Origin: Sedimenticola hydrogenitrophicus
GTDB taxonomy: Bacteria; Pseudomonadota; Gammaproteobacteria; Chromatiales; Chromatiaceae
Direction of reading: 5' to 3'
Length of the DNA: 64,000 nt
Assembly: GCF_029017505.1 (NCBI RefSeq)
Contig: NZ_JAQGEI010000027.1
Span: 1-64,000 of the forward strand
Shown here: one piece after another, positions 33,165 to 41,796 of the stretch
Position numbering within the stretch: the first letter of the stretch is position 1
Layout of the letters: every line of letters begins with the position of its first letter
Notes under the pieces: generated by a model
What the model was told of the DNA's origin: nothing
Database searches by the model: none
The model's input: only the letters and a program-made list of their open reading frames with translations
Made by a program: the position numbers and the translations under genes

Positions 33165-35654
33165 ATGAACACCCTCCTGCTGGCCCTGCGCTTCCTGCGC
33201 CGCGACTGGCGCAGCGGTGAACTGCGGCTGCTGGTGCTGGCCCTGATTATCGCCGTTTCGGCCGTGACGGCGGTGGGATTCTTCACCAACCGGGTCGAGC
33301 AGGCGATGGTGCTGCAGGCCAACCAGGTGATGGCGGCCGATCTGGTACTCTTCAGCCACCGCCCGATTCCAGAATCCTTTGAACAGCAGGCGACCGAACT
33401 GGGCCTGCGCACCGCCCACACCCTCAGTTTTCCCAGCGTCATCCTGCACCGGGACGAGACCCAACTGGTGGAGGTCAAGGCGGTGAGCCGCGACTATCCC
33501 CTGCGCGGCGAGCTGCGTGTCCGGCCCCAGGCGGCCGCCGAAGAGCAGCGCGTCACCCGTCCACCCGCGGCGGGCAACCTGTGGGGCGAGGCGCGGCTGA
33601 TGGCGGCGCTCGAACTGCAGCCGGGAGACCGGGTCTCCCTGGGTGAGCTGGGCCTGAACCTGGAGCAGATCCTGAGCCGTGACTCGGCCCTCGGCAACAA
33701 CTTCTTCCGCCTCGGCCCGGAAGTGCTGATCGCCCTGGAGGATATCCCGAAAACCGGCCTGGTCACCCCGGCCAGCCGGGTGCACTATCGCCTGCTGGTG
33801 GCCGGCGAGCGGAACCAGGTGGAGAGCTACCAGCGCTGGGCCCGGACACGGCTGCCGCGCGGGGTGCGCCTGGAGCACCTGAGCAGCGCCCGCCCCGAAT
33901 TGCGCAACACCCTGGACCGGGGCAGCCGCTTCCTCAGTCTGGCGGCGCTGGTGGCGGTGCTGGTGGCCGGCGCCACCGTCGCCCTCGCTACCCGCCGCTT
34001 TGTCGAACGCCAGTCGGACACCAGTGCCATCATGCGCTGCCTGGGTGCCAGCCAGTCGCTGATCCTGCGGGTGCTGCTGCTGCGGCTGCTGCTGCTCGGC
34101 CTGCTGGCGAGCCTGCTGGGGATCGCCGTCGGCTGGTTGGCCCAGTACCTGCTGGCCGGCCTGCTGAGCGACTGGTTCGGCGGCACCCTGCCGCCACCGA
34201 CCCCCTGGCCGATCCTGGTGGGGCTGGGCACCGGCCTGATCACCCTGGTCGGCTTCACCCTGCCGCCGGCCCTGCGTCTGGGCGCCGTGCCGCCGCTCCG
34301 GGTGCTGCGCCGCGACCTCGGGGCACCGCCCGTCAGCACCTGGCTGCTGGCCGTTTGCGCCATCGGCGCCATGGCGCTGCTGATGCGCTGGCAGGCCGGC
34401 GATGCGACCCTGGCCGGCTGGTTCCTGCTCGGCACCCTCGGCACGGTCTCCCTGCTGCTGTTGGCGGGCTGGCTGCTGATCCGCCTGCTGCGGCCGTTGC
34501 GCCATCGCGGCGGAACGCGTTGGCGCCAGGGGCTCGCCGGACTGCTGCGGGACCCCGCCATGACCACCCTGCAGCTCACCGGCTTCGGCCTCGGGATACT
34601 CGCCATGCTGCTGTTGGGGATCATCCGCACGGATCTGCTGGACGCCTGGCACCGCACCATCCCGGAGCAGGCCCCCAACCATTTCCTGATCAACATCCAA
34701 CCGGAGAACGTGGCGGGGATGCGCGAGTTCCTCCGCCGCGAGCAGATCCAACCGGCCGGCATCTACCCCATGCTGCGCGCCCGCCTCACCCGCATCAACG
34801 ACAAGCCGGTGGCTCCCGAACAGTATCAGGATGACCGCGCCCAGCGACTGGTGGAGCGGGAATTCAATCTCTCCTGGGCGGTCGAGCCGCAAACCGGTAA
34901 CCGGATTGTCTCCGGCCGCTGGTGGGGGGAGGAGAACCGGGAGGCGCCCCTGTTCTCGGTGGAGACGGGGATCGCGGAGACCCTCGGCATCAAGCTGGGC
35001 GACCGGCTCGGTTTTGACCTCGCCGGGGTGCCCATCGAGGCCCGGGTCGCCAACCTGCGGCAGGTGCGTTGGGACTCGTTCCAGCCCAACTTTTTCGTCA
35101 TCGGCACCCCGGCCCTGCTGCGGGATCATCCCACCAATTACATCACCAGTTTCTATCTGCCGCCGGGCCGGGAGGCGCTGCTGGCGCAACTGGTACGCCA
35201 ATACCCCTCGGTCACCATTATCGACGTCAGCGCCATTATGCGGCAGATCCGCGAGATCATGCAGCGCGGTTCGCTGGCGGTGGAGTATGTCTTCCTGTTC
35301 ACCCTGGCGGCCGGCCTGCTGATGCTCTACGCCGGCATCCAGGCCAGCCGCGAACACCGCCGTCAGGAGTCGGTGGTGCTGCGCACCCTGGGGATGCAGC
35401 GCCGCGGGCTGATCGAGGCGGCCGGGATCGAGTTCGTCACCCTCGGCCTGCTGGCCGGCACCCTGGCCAGCCTGTGCGCCACCGCCACCGGCTGGTTCAT
35501 TGCCACCGAGGTGTTCGGCTTCAATTTCCAGCCCAGTCCCTGGACCGCCATTGTCGGCATCCTCGGCAGCGGTTCCGCCATCGGTATCGCCGGGGTGTTG
35601 GCCACTTGGCCGCTGACAGTGCGGCCGCCGCTGCGGATGCTGCAGGACGGCTAA
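33165..35654 (+). CDS. ybbP: ABC transporter permease YbbP (FtsX-like)
   Basis: An 829-residue inner-membrane permease with about ten helices and two FtsX domains. One is around residues 255-380 (LSLAALVAVLVAGATVALA, IMRCLGASQSLILRVLLLRL), the other around 700-825 (EYVFLFTLAAGLLMLYAGIQ, VLRTLGMQRRGLIEAAGIEF). Large periplasmic MacB-like domains lie between. With YbbA it forms an ABC complex of unsettled function, possibly lipid or esterase related given tesA. Its stop overlaps the polB start (TAATG). Confidence 0.92.
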   Translation: MNTLLLALRFLRRDWRSGELRLLVLALIIAVSAVTAVGFFTNRVEQAMVLQANQVMAADLVLFSHRPIPESFEQQATELGLRTAHTLSFPSVILHRDETQLVEVKAVSRDYPLRGELRVRPQAAAEEQRVTRPPAAGNLWGEARLMAALELQPGDRVSLGELGLNLEQILSRDSALGNNFFRLGPEVLIALEDIPKTGLVTPASRVHYRLLVAGERNQVESYQRWARTRLPRGVRLEHLSSARPELRNTLDRGSRFLSLAALVAVLVAGATVALATRRFVERQSDTSAIMRCLGASQSLILRVLLLRLLLLGLLASLLGIAVGWLAQYLLAGLLSDWFGGTLPPPTPWPILVGLGTGLITLVGFTLPPALRLGAVPPLRVLRRDLGAPPVSTWLLAVCAIGAMALLMRWQAGDATLAGWFLLGTLGTVSLLLLAGWLLIRLLRPLRHRGGTRWRQGLAGLLRDPAMTTLQLTGFGLGILAMLLLGIIRTDLLDAWHRTIPEQAPNHFLINIQPENVAGMREFLRREQIQPAGIYPMLRARLTRINDKPVAPEQYQDDRAQRLVEREFNLSWAVEPQTGNRIVSGRWWGEENREAPLFSVETGIAETLGIKLGDRLGFDLAGVPIEARVANLRQVRWDSFQPNFFVIGTPALLRDHPTNYITSFYLPPGREALLAQLVRQYPSVTIIDVSAIMRQIREIMQRGSLAVEYVFLFTLAAGLLMLYAGIQASREHRRQESVVLRTLGMQRRGLIEAAGIEFVTLGLLAGTLASLCATATGWFIATEVFGFNFQPSPWTAIVGILGSGSAIGIAGVLATWPLTVRPPLRMLQDG

Positions 35655-37975
35655 TGACCCGGCAGCACTACAACGCCTTCCTGCTGACCCGGCACTGGCG
35701 CGACACCCCCCAGGGGGTCGAGCTGCAGTTTTGGGCTCATTCACCCGCCGGGCCGCTGCGGCTGATCTATCCGCGGCAGCAGGCGGTCTGTTTCATCGCG
35801 CGGGACTGTGAACTGCCGCTGGATGGACTGATGGTGGCGCGCAAGCCACTGCAACTGACCGATCTGCACGGCCAACCGGTGGATGGGCTCTATTTCCACC
35901 AGCAGCGCCAGCTGCAGCAGTTCCGCGAACGTACCGCCGGCAGCAGCACCCTGCTGCTGGAGTCCGACATCAAGGTGGTCGACCGTTTCCTGATGGAGCG
36001 CTTCGTCACCGCACCGCTGCAGGTGAGCGGCGACCCGGTCCAGCGCAACGGTTATCTTGAGCTGGTCAATCCGCGCATCCGGCCCGCCGATTACCAGCCG
36101 GAACTCAGTTACCTGAGCCTGGACATCGAGACCGACGGGACCGCCAACCAGGTCCTCTCCATCGCCTTCTGCGGTCCCGGGGTGGCGCGCATCCTGATGC
36201 AGGGCGCGGCGGCCGACTGGCCCAGCGACCAGCCGATCCACTGGCTCGACGACGAGGCGCAGCTGCTGCGGACCTTCCTGCAGCAGTTCGCGGAACTCGA
36301 TCCGGACCTGATCCTGGGCTGGAACCTGATCAATTTCGACCTCGACTACCTGGAGCGGCGCTGCCAGGCGCACCACATCCCCTTCAACCTGGGACGCGGC
36401 GGCGAGCCGGCCGCCGTCCTGCAGCCGCAGCAGAGCGGCCAGGGGCGGGTGGCCAGTATTCCCGGCCGGGTGGCACTGGATGGCATCGACAACCTGCGCG
36501 CCGCCTTCTGGTCGTTCGAGAGCTTCTCGCTGAACCATGTGGCGGGCGAACTGCTGGGGCGCAGGAAGCTGATCAGTGACGGTCAGGACAAGGTGGCCGA
36601 GATCCGCCGCCAGTTCCGCGAGGAGCGCCCGGCGCTGGCCGCCTACAACCTGGAGGATTGCCGGCTGGTCGAGGATATCGTCCACAAGACCGACCTGATC
36701 AACTTCGTGCGCCAGCGCGCCACCATGACCGGCCTGGCGCTCGGCCGCCAGGGGGGATCGGTGGCGGCGTTTGACAACCTCTACCTGCCACTACTGCACC
36801 GCGAAGGGGTGGTGGCCCATGACATCGGCGCCTTCCGGCACTCGCAAACCAGCCCCGGCGGCTATGTGATGGATTCCCAGCCGGGACTTTACCGCAACGT
36901 GCTGGTGCTCGATTTCAAGAGCCTCTATCCCAGCATCATCCGCACCTTCCGCATCGACCCGCTGGGCATGGCCTTTCCCGGTGACGATCCCATCCCCGGA
37001 TTCCTGCAGGCGGAATTTTCCCGGGAGCGCCATCTACTCCCCTCGATCATCTCCGCCCTCTGGGCCAAACGTGATAGCGCCAAGCTGCGCCAGGACAAGG
37101 CGCTCTCCCAGGCGACCAAGATCATCATGAACTCCTTCTACGGGGTGCTCGGTTCCAGCGGCTGTCGCTTCTACGACCCGCGCCTGGCCAGCAGCATCAC
37201 CCGACGCGGCCATGAGATCATCACCCGCAGCCGCGATTGGCTGGAGGAGGCCGGCTATCCGGTGATCTATGGCGATACCGATTCGCTGTTCGTGCTGGTC
37301 GGGGAGGATTTCGACGAGGCCCGGGCCAAGCGGACGGGTCAACAGCTGGCCGTCGATCTCAACCGCTGGTGGAGCGACACCATCGCCCGGGAGTTCCGCG
37401 TCGAGTCGGCCCTGGAGATCGAGTTCGAGACCCACTTCATCCAGTTCATCATGCCCACCATCCGCGGCGCCAGGATCGATATTGGAACCGGCAGCAAGAA
37501 GCGCTATGCCGGGGTGATCCGCAACGCATCCGGCGAATACGAGCTGGTGTTCAAGGGGCTGGAGAGCGTGCGCAGCGACTGGACACCCCTGGCCCAGCGC
37601 TTCCAGCGCGAGCTCTATCGGCGGATCTTCTTCAACGAACCCTACGCGGCCTATATCAGCGACCTGGTCCAGCGCCTGAAACGGGGTGAGCTGGACCGGG
37701 AACTGGTCTACCGCAAGCGGCTGCGCCGCAAGCTGGACGAGTACCTGCGCAATGTCCCGCCCCATGTACAGGCAGCGCGAAAACTGGACAAGCCACGCCG
37801 CACCGTCAGTTACCTGATCACCCTGAACGGACCGGAACCGGTGGAGCGGCAGACCAGCCCCATCGACTACCAGCACTATATCGACCGCCAGATCGCCCCG
37901 GTGGCCGACGGCATCCTGCACTTTCTCGACGACAGCTTCGAGCGCATCACCGCGGACCAGCTGACGCTGTTCTGA
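35654..37975 (+). CDS. polB: DNA polymerase II (B family)
   Basis: Repair polymerase with proofreading, usually SOS-induced; 773 residues, normal length. The exonuclease motifs are YLSLDIETDG, LINFDLDYLERR and YNLEDCRLV. The polymerase motifs are LDFKSLYPSI (A), KIIMNSFYGVLG (B) and YGDTDSLFV (C), and all catalytic Asp/Glu are present. The start overlaps the ybbP stop, so translation is coupled to the ABC operon. No LexA box upstream of polB itself is evident. Confidence 0.97.
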   Translation: MTRQHYNAFLLTRHWRDTPQGVELQFWAHSPAGPLRLIYPRQQAVCFIARDCELPLDGLMVARKPLQLTDLHGQPVDGLYFHQQRQLQQFRERTAGSSTLLLESDIKVVDRFLMERFVTAPLQVSGDPVQRNGYLELVNPRIRPADYQPELSYLSLDIETDGTANQVLSIAFCGPGVARILMQGAAADWPSDQPIHWLDDEAQLLRTFLQQFAELDPDLILGWNLINFDLDYLERRCQAHHIPFNLGRGGEPAAVLQPQQSGQGRVASIPGRVALDGIDNLRAAFWSFESFSLNHVAGELLGRRKLISDGQDKVAEIRRQFREERPALAAYNLEDCRLVEDIVHKTDLINFVRQRATMTGLALGRQGGSVAAFDNLYLPLLHREGVVAHDIGAFRHSQTSPGGYVMDSQPGLYRNVLVLDFKSLYPSIIRTFRIDPLGMAFPGDDPIPGFLQAEFSRERHLLPSIISALWAKRDSAKLRQDKALSQATKIIMNSFYGVLGSSGCRFYDPRLASSITRRGHEIITRSRDWLEEAGYPVIYGDTDSLFVLVGEDFDEARAKRTGQQLAVDLNRWWSDTIAREFRVESALEIEFETHFIQFIMPTIRGARIDIGTGSKKRYAGVIRNASGEYELVFKGLESVRSDWTPLAQRFQRELYRRIFFNEPYAAYISDLVQRLKRGELDRELVYRKRLRRKLDEYLRNVPPHVQAARKLDKPRRTVSYLITLNGPEPVERQTSPIDYQHYIDRQIAPVADGILHFLDDSFERITADQLTLF

Positions 37976-38007
37976 ATCAGGAACATGCCCGGCCCGGGGC
38001 GGGTCTC

Positions 38008-38934
38008 CTACCGGTTAATGCGCTCTTCGGGCAGGCAGTTCGACGCGGGCGGCCCGGGGATTGTCCCGATCACATCCAGGTCCTGACAACCATAATTACG
38101 GCCATCCGGCAGTACGCAAAGCCGATCGAAAAAATTCCCGGGTAACCGCCGGTACTGCTCGATAAGATGGGATTCATCCAGCATGTCCAGGTAGCCCGAG
38201 ACGGCGTTCCGATAATAGCCGGTGGTACGCCAGGGGGAGGTGTACCATTGGCGAAACGCCGCCCGCATTGCCGCCAGCTCATCACCCGACTTACCGATCT
38301 CGCTCTCGAACGCCCGGGCAATATCGGCATACTTCGCGAAGCCCAGCAGGGTGTGCCAGAGCCCGGTCTCGCCTCGCTGCTTCAGGCGCCAGGCAAACAG
38401 TGCGGAGAACGCCTGGACATCCGCCTCCACCGCGAAGGTGAGGCGCACCACCTCAGGCATGGCATAATCCAGTGACTGCCGGTAACCCTGTTGCACATGG
38501 GCCACGTGCCGCAGTTCATGCACCACAATGGCCGTCTGCTGTTGAAGGCTCAGCTGCTCCCTGACGGCGATCACGTTATGGTTGTAGTCATAATAACCCC
38601 GGGTACCGTCGGCACGATCCTCGATGCAGAAGGCGACACCGGCCCGGCGGGCTGTTGCCAGCAGGTAGCCGGCAAGCTCCCGATCCCGTCTCAGATAGGC
38701 GAAAATAGCCCCAAACCGGCTGGCGGCCTGGTTGACCTCATGCGGTCTGTCAAACCGGTAACAGCGTGATGCGGCGTCCGGGTGCCACTGCCTCAGCCCT
38801 TCCGCCTCCCGGGAATCCCAATTCTGATCAAGGGTGTCGCCACGCAGCGGCTCCAGGTAGAGGACAGAGAGCACAACGAGTACCCCCGACCAGAGTCGAT
38901 TGCGGTACAAGTCATGTGCTGCACGAGTTGGCAT
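38008..38934 (-). CDS. Putative zinc metallopeptidase-like protein (DUF6782-like)
   Basis: A 308-residue protein with one N-terminal hydrophobic segment (LWSGVLVVLSVLYLEPL, signal or anchor). A zincin-type site AIVVHELRHVAHVQQGYRQ follows, with a possible third ligand in the following Glu-containing helix (EADVQAFSALFAW). Five Cys are distributed through the protein. ATG 38934 is preferred; 38976 would add 14 residues. It converges on polB. Target substrate is unknown; the family has no experimentally proven protease activity to my knowledge. Confidence 0.65.
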   Translation of the reverse strand: MPTRAAHDLYRNRLWSGVLVVLSVLYLEPLRGDTLDQNWDSREAEGLRQWHPDAASRCYRFDRPHEVNQAASRFGAIFAYLRRDRELAGYLLATARRAGVAFCIEDRADGTRGYYDYNHNVIAVREQLSLQQQTAIVVHELRHVAHVQQGYRQSLDYAMPEVVRLTFAVEADVQAFSALFAWRLKQRGETGLWHTLLGFAKYADIARAFESEIGKSGDELAAMRAAFRQWYTSPWRTTGYYRNAVSGYLDMLDESHLIEQYRRLPGNFFDRLCVLPDGRNYGCQDLDVIGTIPGPPASNCLPEERINR

Positions 38935-39052
38935 AGGTTCATTCCATCCTGGATTCCGCGATTTCCGGATCAGCATAAATCACTGATACCTATAACATGC
39001 AAGCGCCACTCAAGGCCATGATCGACCCGGAGAGAAGTGTTAAAGTAACGGC

Positions 39053-39733
39053 ATGCATCTACTACTGATTGAAGACAATCCCGATCTGGTCGAGAACCTG
39101 TGCGAGTTCCTTGAGTCCACGGGGCACACGGTGGATATCGCCTACAACGGCATCACCGGCCTGGGGTTTGCGATAGAGAACAGCTATGACGTGATTATCC
39201 TCGACCTGATGCTGCCCGGCCTGGATGGTCTGGAGGTCTGCGCCTGGTTGCGCCGGGAAGGCCGCGATACCCCGGTACTGATGCTGACCGCGCGCGACAC
39301 ACTGCACAACAAGCTGGAGGGGTTCGCCAGCGGGGCTGACGATTATCTGGTCAAGCCCTTCGCCCTGCCCGAACTCGGGGCGCGCGTCGGCGCCCTGGCC
39401 CGGCGTGCCCGCCGGGAGATCACCCAGCAACGCCTGATTGTCGCGGACCTGCAGTATGATCCCGATACGCTGCGCGTGGAACGCGCCGGACGACGCATCG
39501 AGCTCGCCCCCATACCGCTGAAGATTCTCGCCCTGCTGATGCGCCGATCCCCCGGCGTGGTGCGGCGCGAAGAGATCGAACGCGAGATCTGGGGCGACGA
39601 TCCCCCCGACAGCGACACCCTGCGTGCCCATCTGCACGCCCTGCGGACCGCCATCGACCGCGGCTTTGAATCCACTTTGCTGCACACCATCCGCGGCATG
39701 GGCTATCGGATCGCCGGGCCCAATGGCCAGTAA
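39053..39733 (+). CDS. OmpR/PhoB-family response regulator
   Basis: A 226-residue DNA-binding response regulator. The receiver carries the acidic pair (LIEDN), the phospho-acceptor in VIILDLMLPGLDG, Thr in LMLTARD, and Lys in DYLVKPFALPE. The winged helix ends LHTIRGMGYRIAGP. It overlaps the histidine kinase gene by 11 bases. Target genes are unknown. Confidence 0.93.
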   Translation: MHLLLIEDNPDLVENLCEFLESTGHTVDIAYNGITGLGFAIENSYDVIILDLMLPGLDGLEVCAWLRREGRDTPVLMLTARDTLHNKLEGFASGADDYLVKPFALPELGARVGALARRARREITQQRLIVADLQYDPDTLRVERAGRRIELAPIPLKILALLMRRSPGVVRREEIEREIWGDDPPDSDTLRAHLHALRTAIDRGFESTLLHTIRGMGYRIAGPNGQ

Positions 39734-41000
39734 CTGGAGTCTGCGCAACCGGGTTGCCGTCACCCTCGCCCTGTTCGGCGCCGTGGTCAGCCTGGCACTG
39801 GCCGTCATCATCTATCTCACCTCGCACGATCTGGAGACGCGACTGATCGATGACACCCTGGTGGCGGAGCTGGACGACTATGTGGCGCGGCGGCAGCGCA
39901 ATCCACTCTCCCTGCCCGTGCGCACGGCCACGATCCGCACCTACGTGGTCGCCGAACAGGGAGGGACCCACCCCATCCCCGAGGAAGTCAGCGCACTCGG
40001 TCCGGGGCGCCACAGTCTGAAGGTCGACGGCATCAGTTATCGTGCCGCCGTGCGCGAGGTGCGGGAACAACGCTTCGTCGTACTCTATGACACCAGCGCG
40101 CTGCAACGTCGGGAGCGGGGTTTCCTGCTCCTGCTGTCCGGCAGCGTACTCATCGTCACCCTGATTTCCGCCCTGGCTGGACGCTGGCTGGCGGCGCTGA
40201 TCATCGCACCGGTCACCGAGCTGGCACGCCGGGTGGCACGGCTCCATCCCGAAGATGAACCGACCACGCTGGCGCGTGAGTTTCCCTGGCTGGAGATTCA
40301 CCAGCTGGCCGGGGACTTCGACACCTATCTCAAACGGTTACACGATTTCATCGAGCGCGAGCGCCTGTTCACCGGTGATGTCAGTCATGAACTGCGCACC
40401 CCCATCGCCGTCATCAACGGCGCCACCGAATTGCTGATGATCGATCCGATACTCAACGAAAAAAACCGCAACCGGGTTGCCCGTATCTCCCGTGCCGCCA
40501 CCGAGATGGGCGAGATCTCCGCCGCCCTGCTGGCGCTGGCCCGGGAACAGGGTGATGCCAGCAGCCAATCCGCGGAATGCGACATCCTGGGGATTGTGCA
40601 GGAACTGATCACGCGCTATCGCGACCTCTTCAGTCACAAGCCGGTCGAACTGCTGCTGGAGGTCGGGGCGTTATCGGACAAGCAGGTGGATCACGCCATC
40701 CTCTCCATGGTGCTGGGCAATCTGCTGCGCAATGCCCTGAGCTTCACCGCGCAGGGCAAGGTGCGCATCCGTCTTGATGCCGAGACCATCCGTATAGAAG
40801 ACTCGGGACCAGGACTGGACACCGCGAATCCGGCGGAACTGTTTCGGCCCTACGTGCGGGGCGGCCAGAGCAACGGGGCAGGCCTGGGACTCTCACTGGT
40901 ATGGCGCCTGTGCGAACACCAAGGCTGGCAAATTACGCTGGAGAATCTTCCTGGCGGCGGAACCCTGGCCCAACTCGACCTGTCACCCCCCAGCCGCTGA
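39723..41000 (+). CDS. Sensor histidine kinase
   Basis: A 425-residue membrane kinase. TM1 (ALFGAVVSLALAVIIYL), a short periplasmic domain of about 110 residues, TM2 (GFLLLLSGSVLIVTLISALA), a HAMP-like linker, and the H-box FTGDVSHELRTPIAVINGA are present. The N-box is GNLLRNALSF, followed by G-boxes EDSGPGLD and GAGLGLSLVWRL. It pairs with the response regulator just upstream. The small periplasmic domain gives no clue to the signal. Confidence 0.92.
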   Translation: MASNWSLRNRVAVTLALFGAVVSLALAVIIYLTSHDLETRLIDDTLVAELDDYVARRQRNPLSLPVRTATIRTYVVAEQGGTHPIPEEVSALGPGRHSLKVDGISYRAAVREVREQRFVVLYDTSALQRRERGFLLLLSGSVLIVTLISALAGRWLAALIIAPVTELARRVARLHPEDEPTTLAREFPWLEIHQLAGDFDTYLKRLHDFIERERLFTGDVSHELRTPIAVINGATELLMIDPILNEKNRNRVARISRAATEMGEISAALLALAREQGDASSQSAECDILGIVQELITRYRDLFSHKPVELLLEVGALSDKQVDHAILSMVLGNLLRNALSFTAQGKVRIRLDAETIRIEDSGPGLDTANPAELFRPYVRGGQSNGAGLGLSLVWRLCEHQGWQITLENLPGGGTLAQLDLSPPSR

Positions 41001-41071
41001 TTTTTTCAGCCCCCAGATCGCTTTATACACTCCCTTAACATTGCCTATCCACTCCTTATACCACCGATTCT

Positions 41072-41135
41072 GTAGGGTAACGCGGTGTGAATGCCAAGTC
41101 CGTTAGGTTGGGTTCGCAAGCTCACCCCGACCTAC
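41072..41135. repeat. Family D repeat, short derivative
   Basis: GTAGGGTAACGCGG at the left and CACCCCGACCTAC at the right echo the ends of the copies at 10106-10261 and 27761-27977. The remainder of 41001-41298 shows no gene. Confidence 0.4.
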
Positions 41136-41298
41136 AAACTGTCTACCCCGCAGACACCCGCCGGCCCTATACCGGGAACGGATCCTCCCCTTGTCGAGGC
41201 GCTGCACGGGCATGGCGCACACGGAAAATACGAGTCGGGAGGGCGTGTCCGCTATCCCCTTCGGTTTATTAGGTTGAACCACCACTTCAGGATTTACC

Positions 41299-41649
41299 AT
41301 GCAGTATGTTCATGCCTTACCCGGCGCCCCGCTGAAAAATGGTCTGCGGTTTCTCCGTAACCGCTACCTGTTGTCGATCCCGCTGTTGCTGCTGGCCGCC
41401 TACACACTGAGTGTCGGCCAGTTGATGCTGCTCGCCCTGGCGTTCGGACTTGCGCTGGGTTTTGTTGAGCGGATCAATAATTTAGAGCATGCCGCCGCGC
41501 GGTTCAGCCCAGGCACCCGCACCCTGAAAACCTTCGATGGCGGCGCATTTTCGACAGAACCGCGGCCTGCGCGTCCGCGGGCGGGCGGCAAGGTCGTCCA
41601 TGACGGTGGCAGCTTTGAACGTGCGCGCTTAGGGCCTGTCAAGAAATAA
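41299..41649 (+). CDS. Hypothetical small membrane protein with repeat-derived C-terminus
   Basis: A 116-residue protein. It has a hydrophobic hairpin (about 24-57: YLLSIPLLLLAAYTLSVG, then LMLLALAFGLALGFV), followed by a polar Arg/Gly-rich tail. The last six codons and the TAA stop lie in the terminal repeat of the family B element at 41629, so the natural C-terminus may have been different. No family recognised. The ATG has AGGATTTACC upstream, a weak site. Confidence 0.45.
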   Translation: MQYVHALPGAPLKNGLRFLRNRYLLSIPLLLLAAYTLSVGQLMLLALAFGLALGFVERINNLEHAAARFSPGTRTLKTFDGGAFSTEPRPARPRAGGKVVHDGGSFERARLGPVKK

Positions 41650-41791
41650 AGGTCACATCTTGCTGGTCTTTTCGTCCGCCTTCGACGTTACGGCAAGACT
41701 TACATAGAACGACTATGCGCGCCTTGCCGCGCCTTGAAGGCAAACGAAAATCCGGCGCAATCTGTAACCTTTATTTCTTTCCAGGCCCTTA
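41629..41791. repeat. Miniature element family B, copy 3
   Basis: A clean 163-base copy with ends TTAGGGCCTGTCAAGAAATAAAGGT and ACCTTTATTTCTTTCCAGGCCCTTA, complementary over about 20 bases. The interior shares TGCTGGTCTTTTCGTCCGCC and CTTACATAGAACGACTATGC with the other two copies. It touches genes on both sides: it ends the hypothetical ORF at the left and stops six bases before the SulP ATG at the right. Confidence 0.88.
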
Positions 41792-41796
41792 CCACG

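Noticed and set aside
33027-35744. 905-codon antisense frame opposite ybbP
   Set aside because: Runs through ybbP and the family A repeat and translates to Gln/Pro/Gly-rich sequence without motifs; ybbP on the plus strand is certain.
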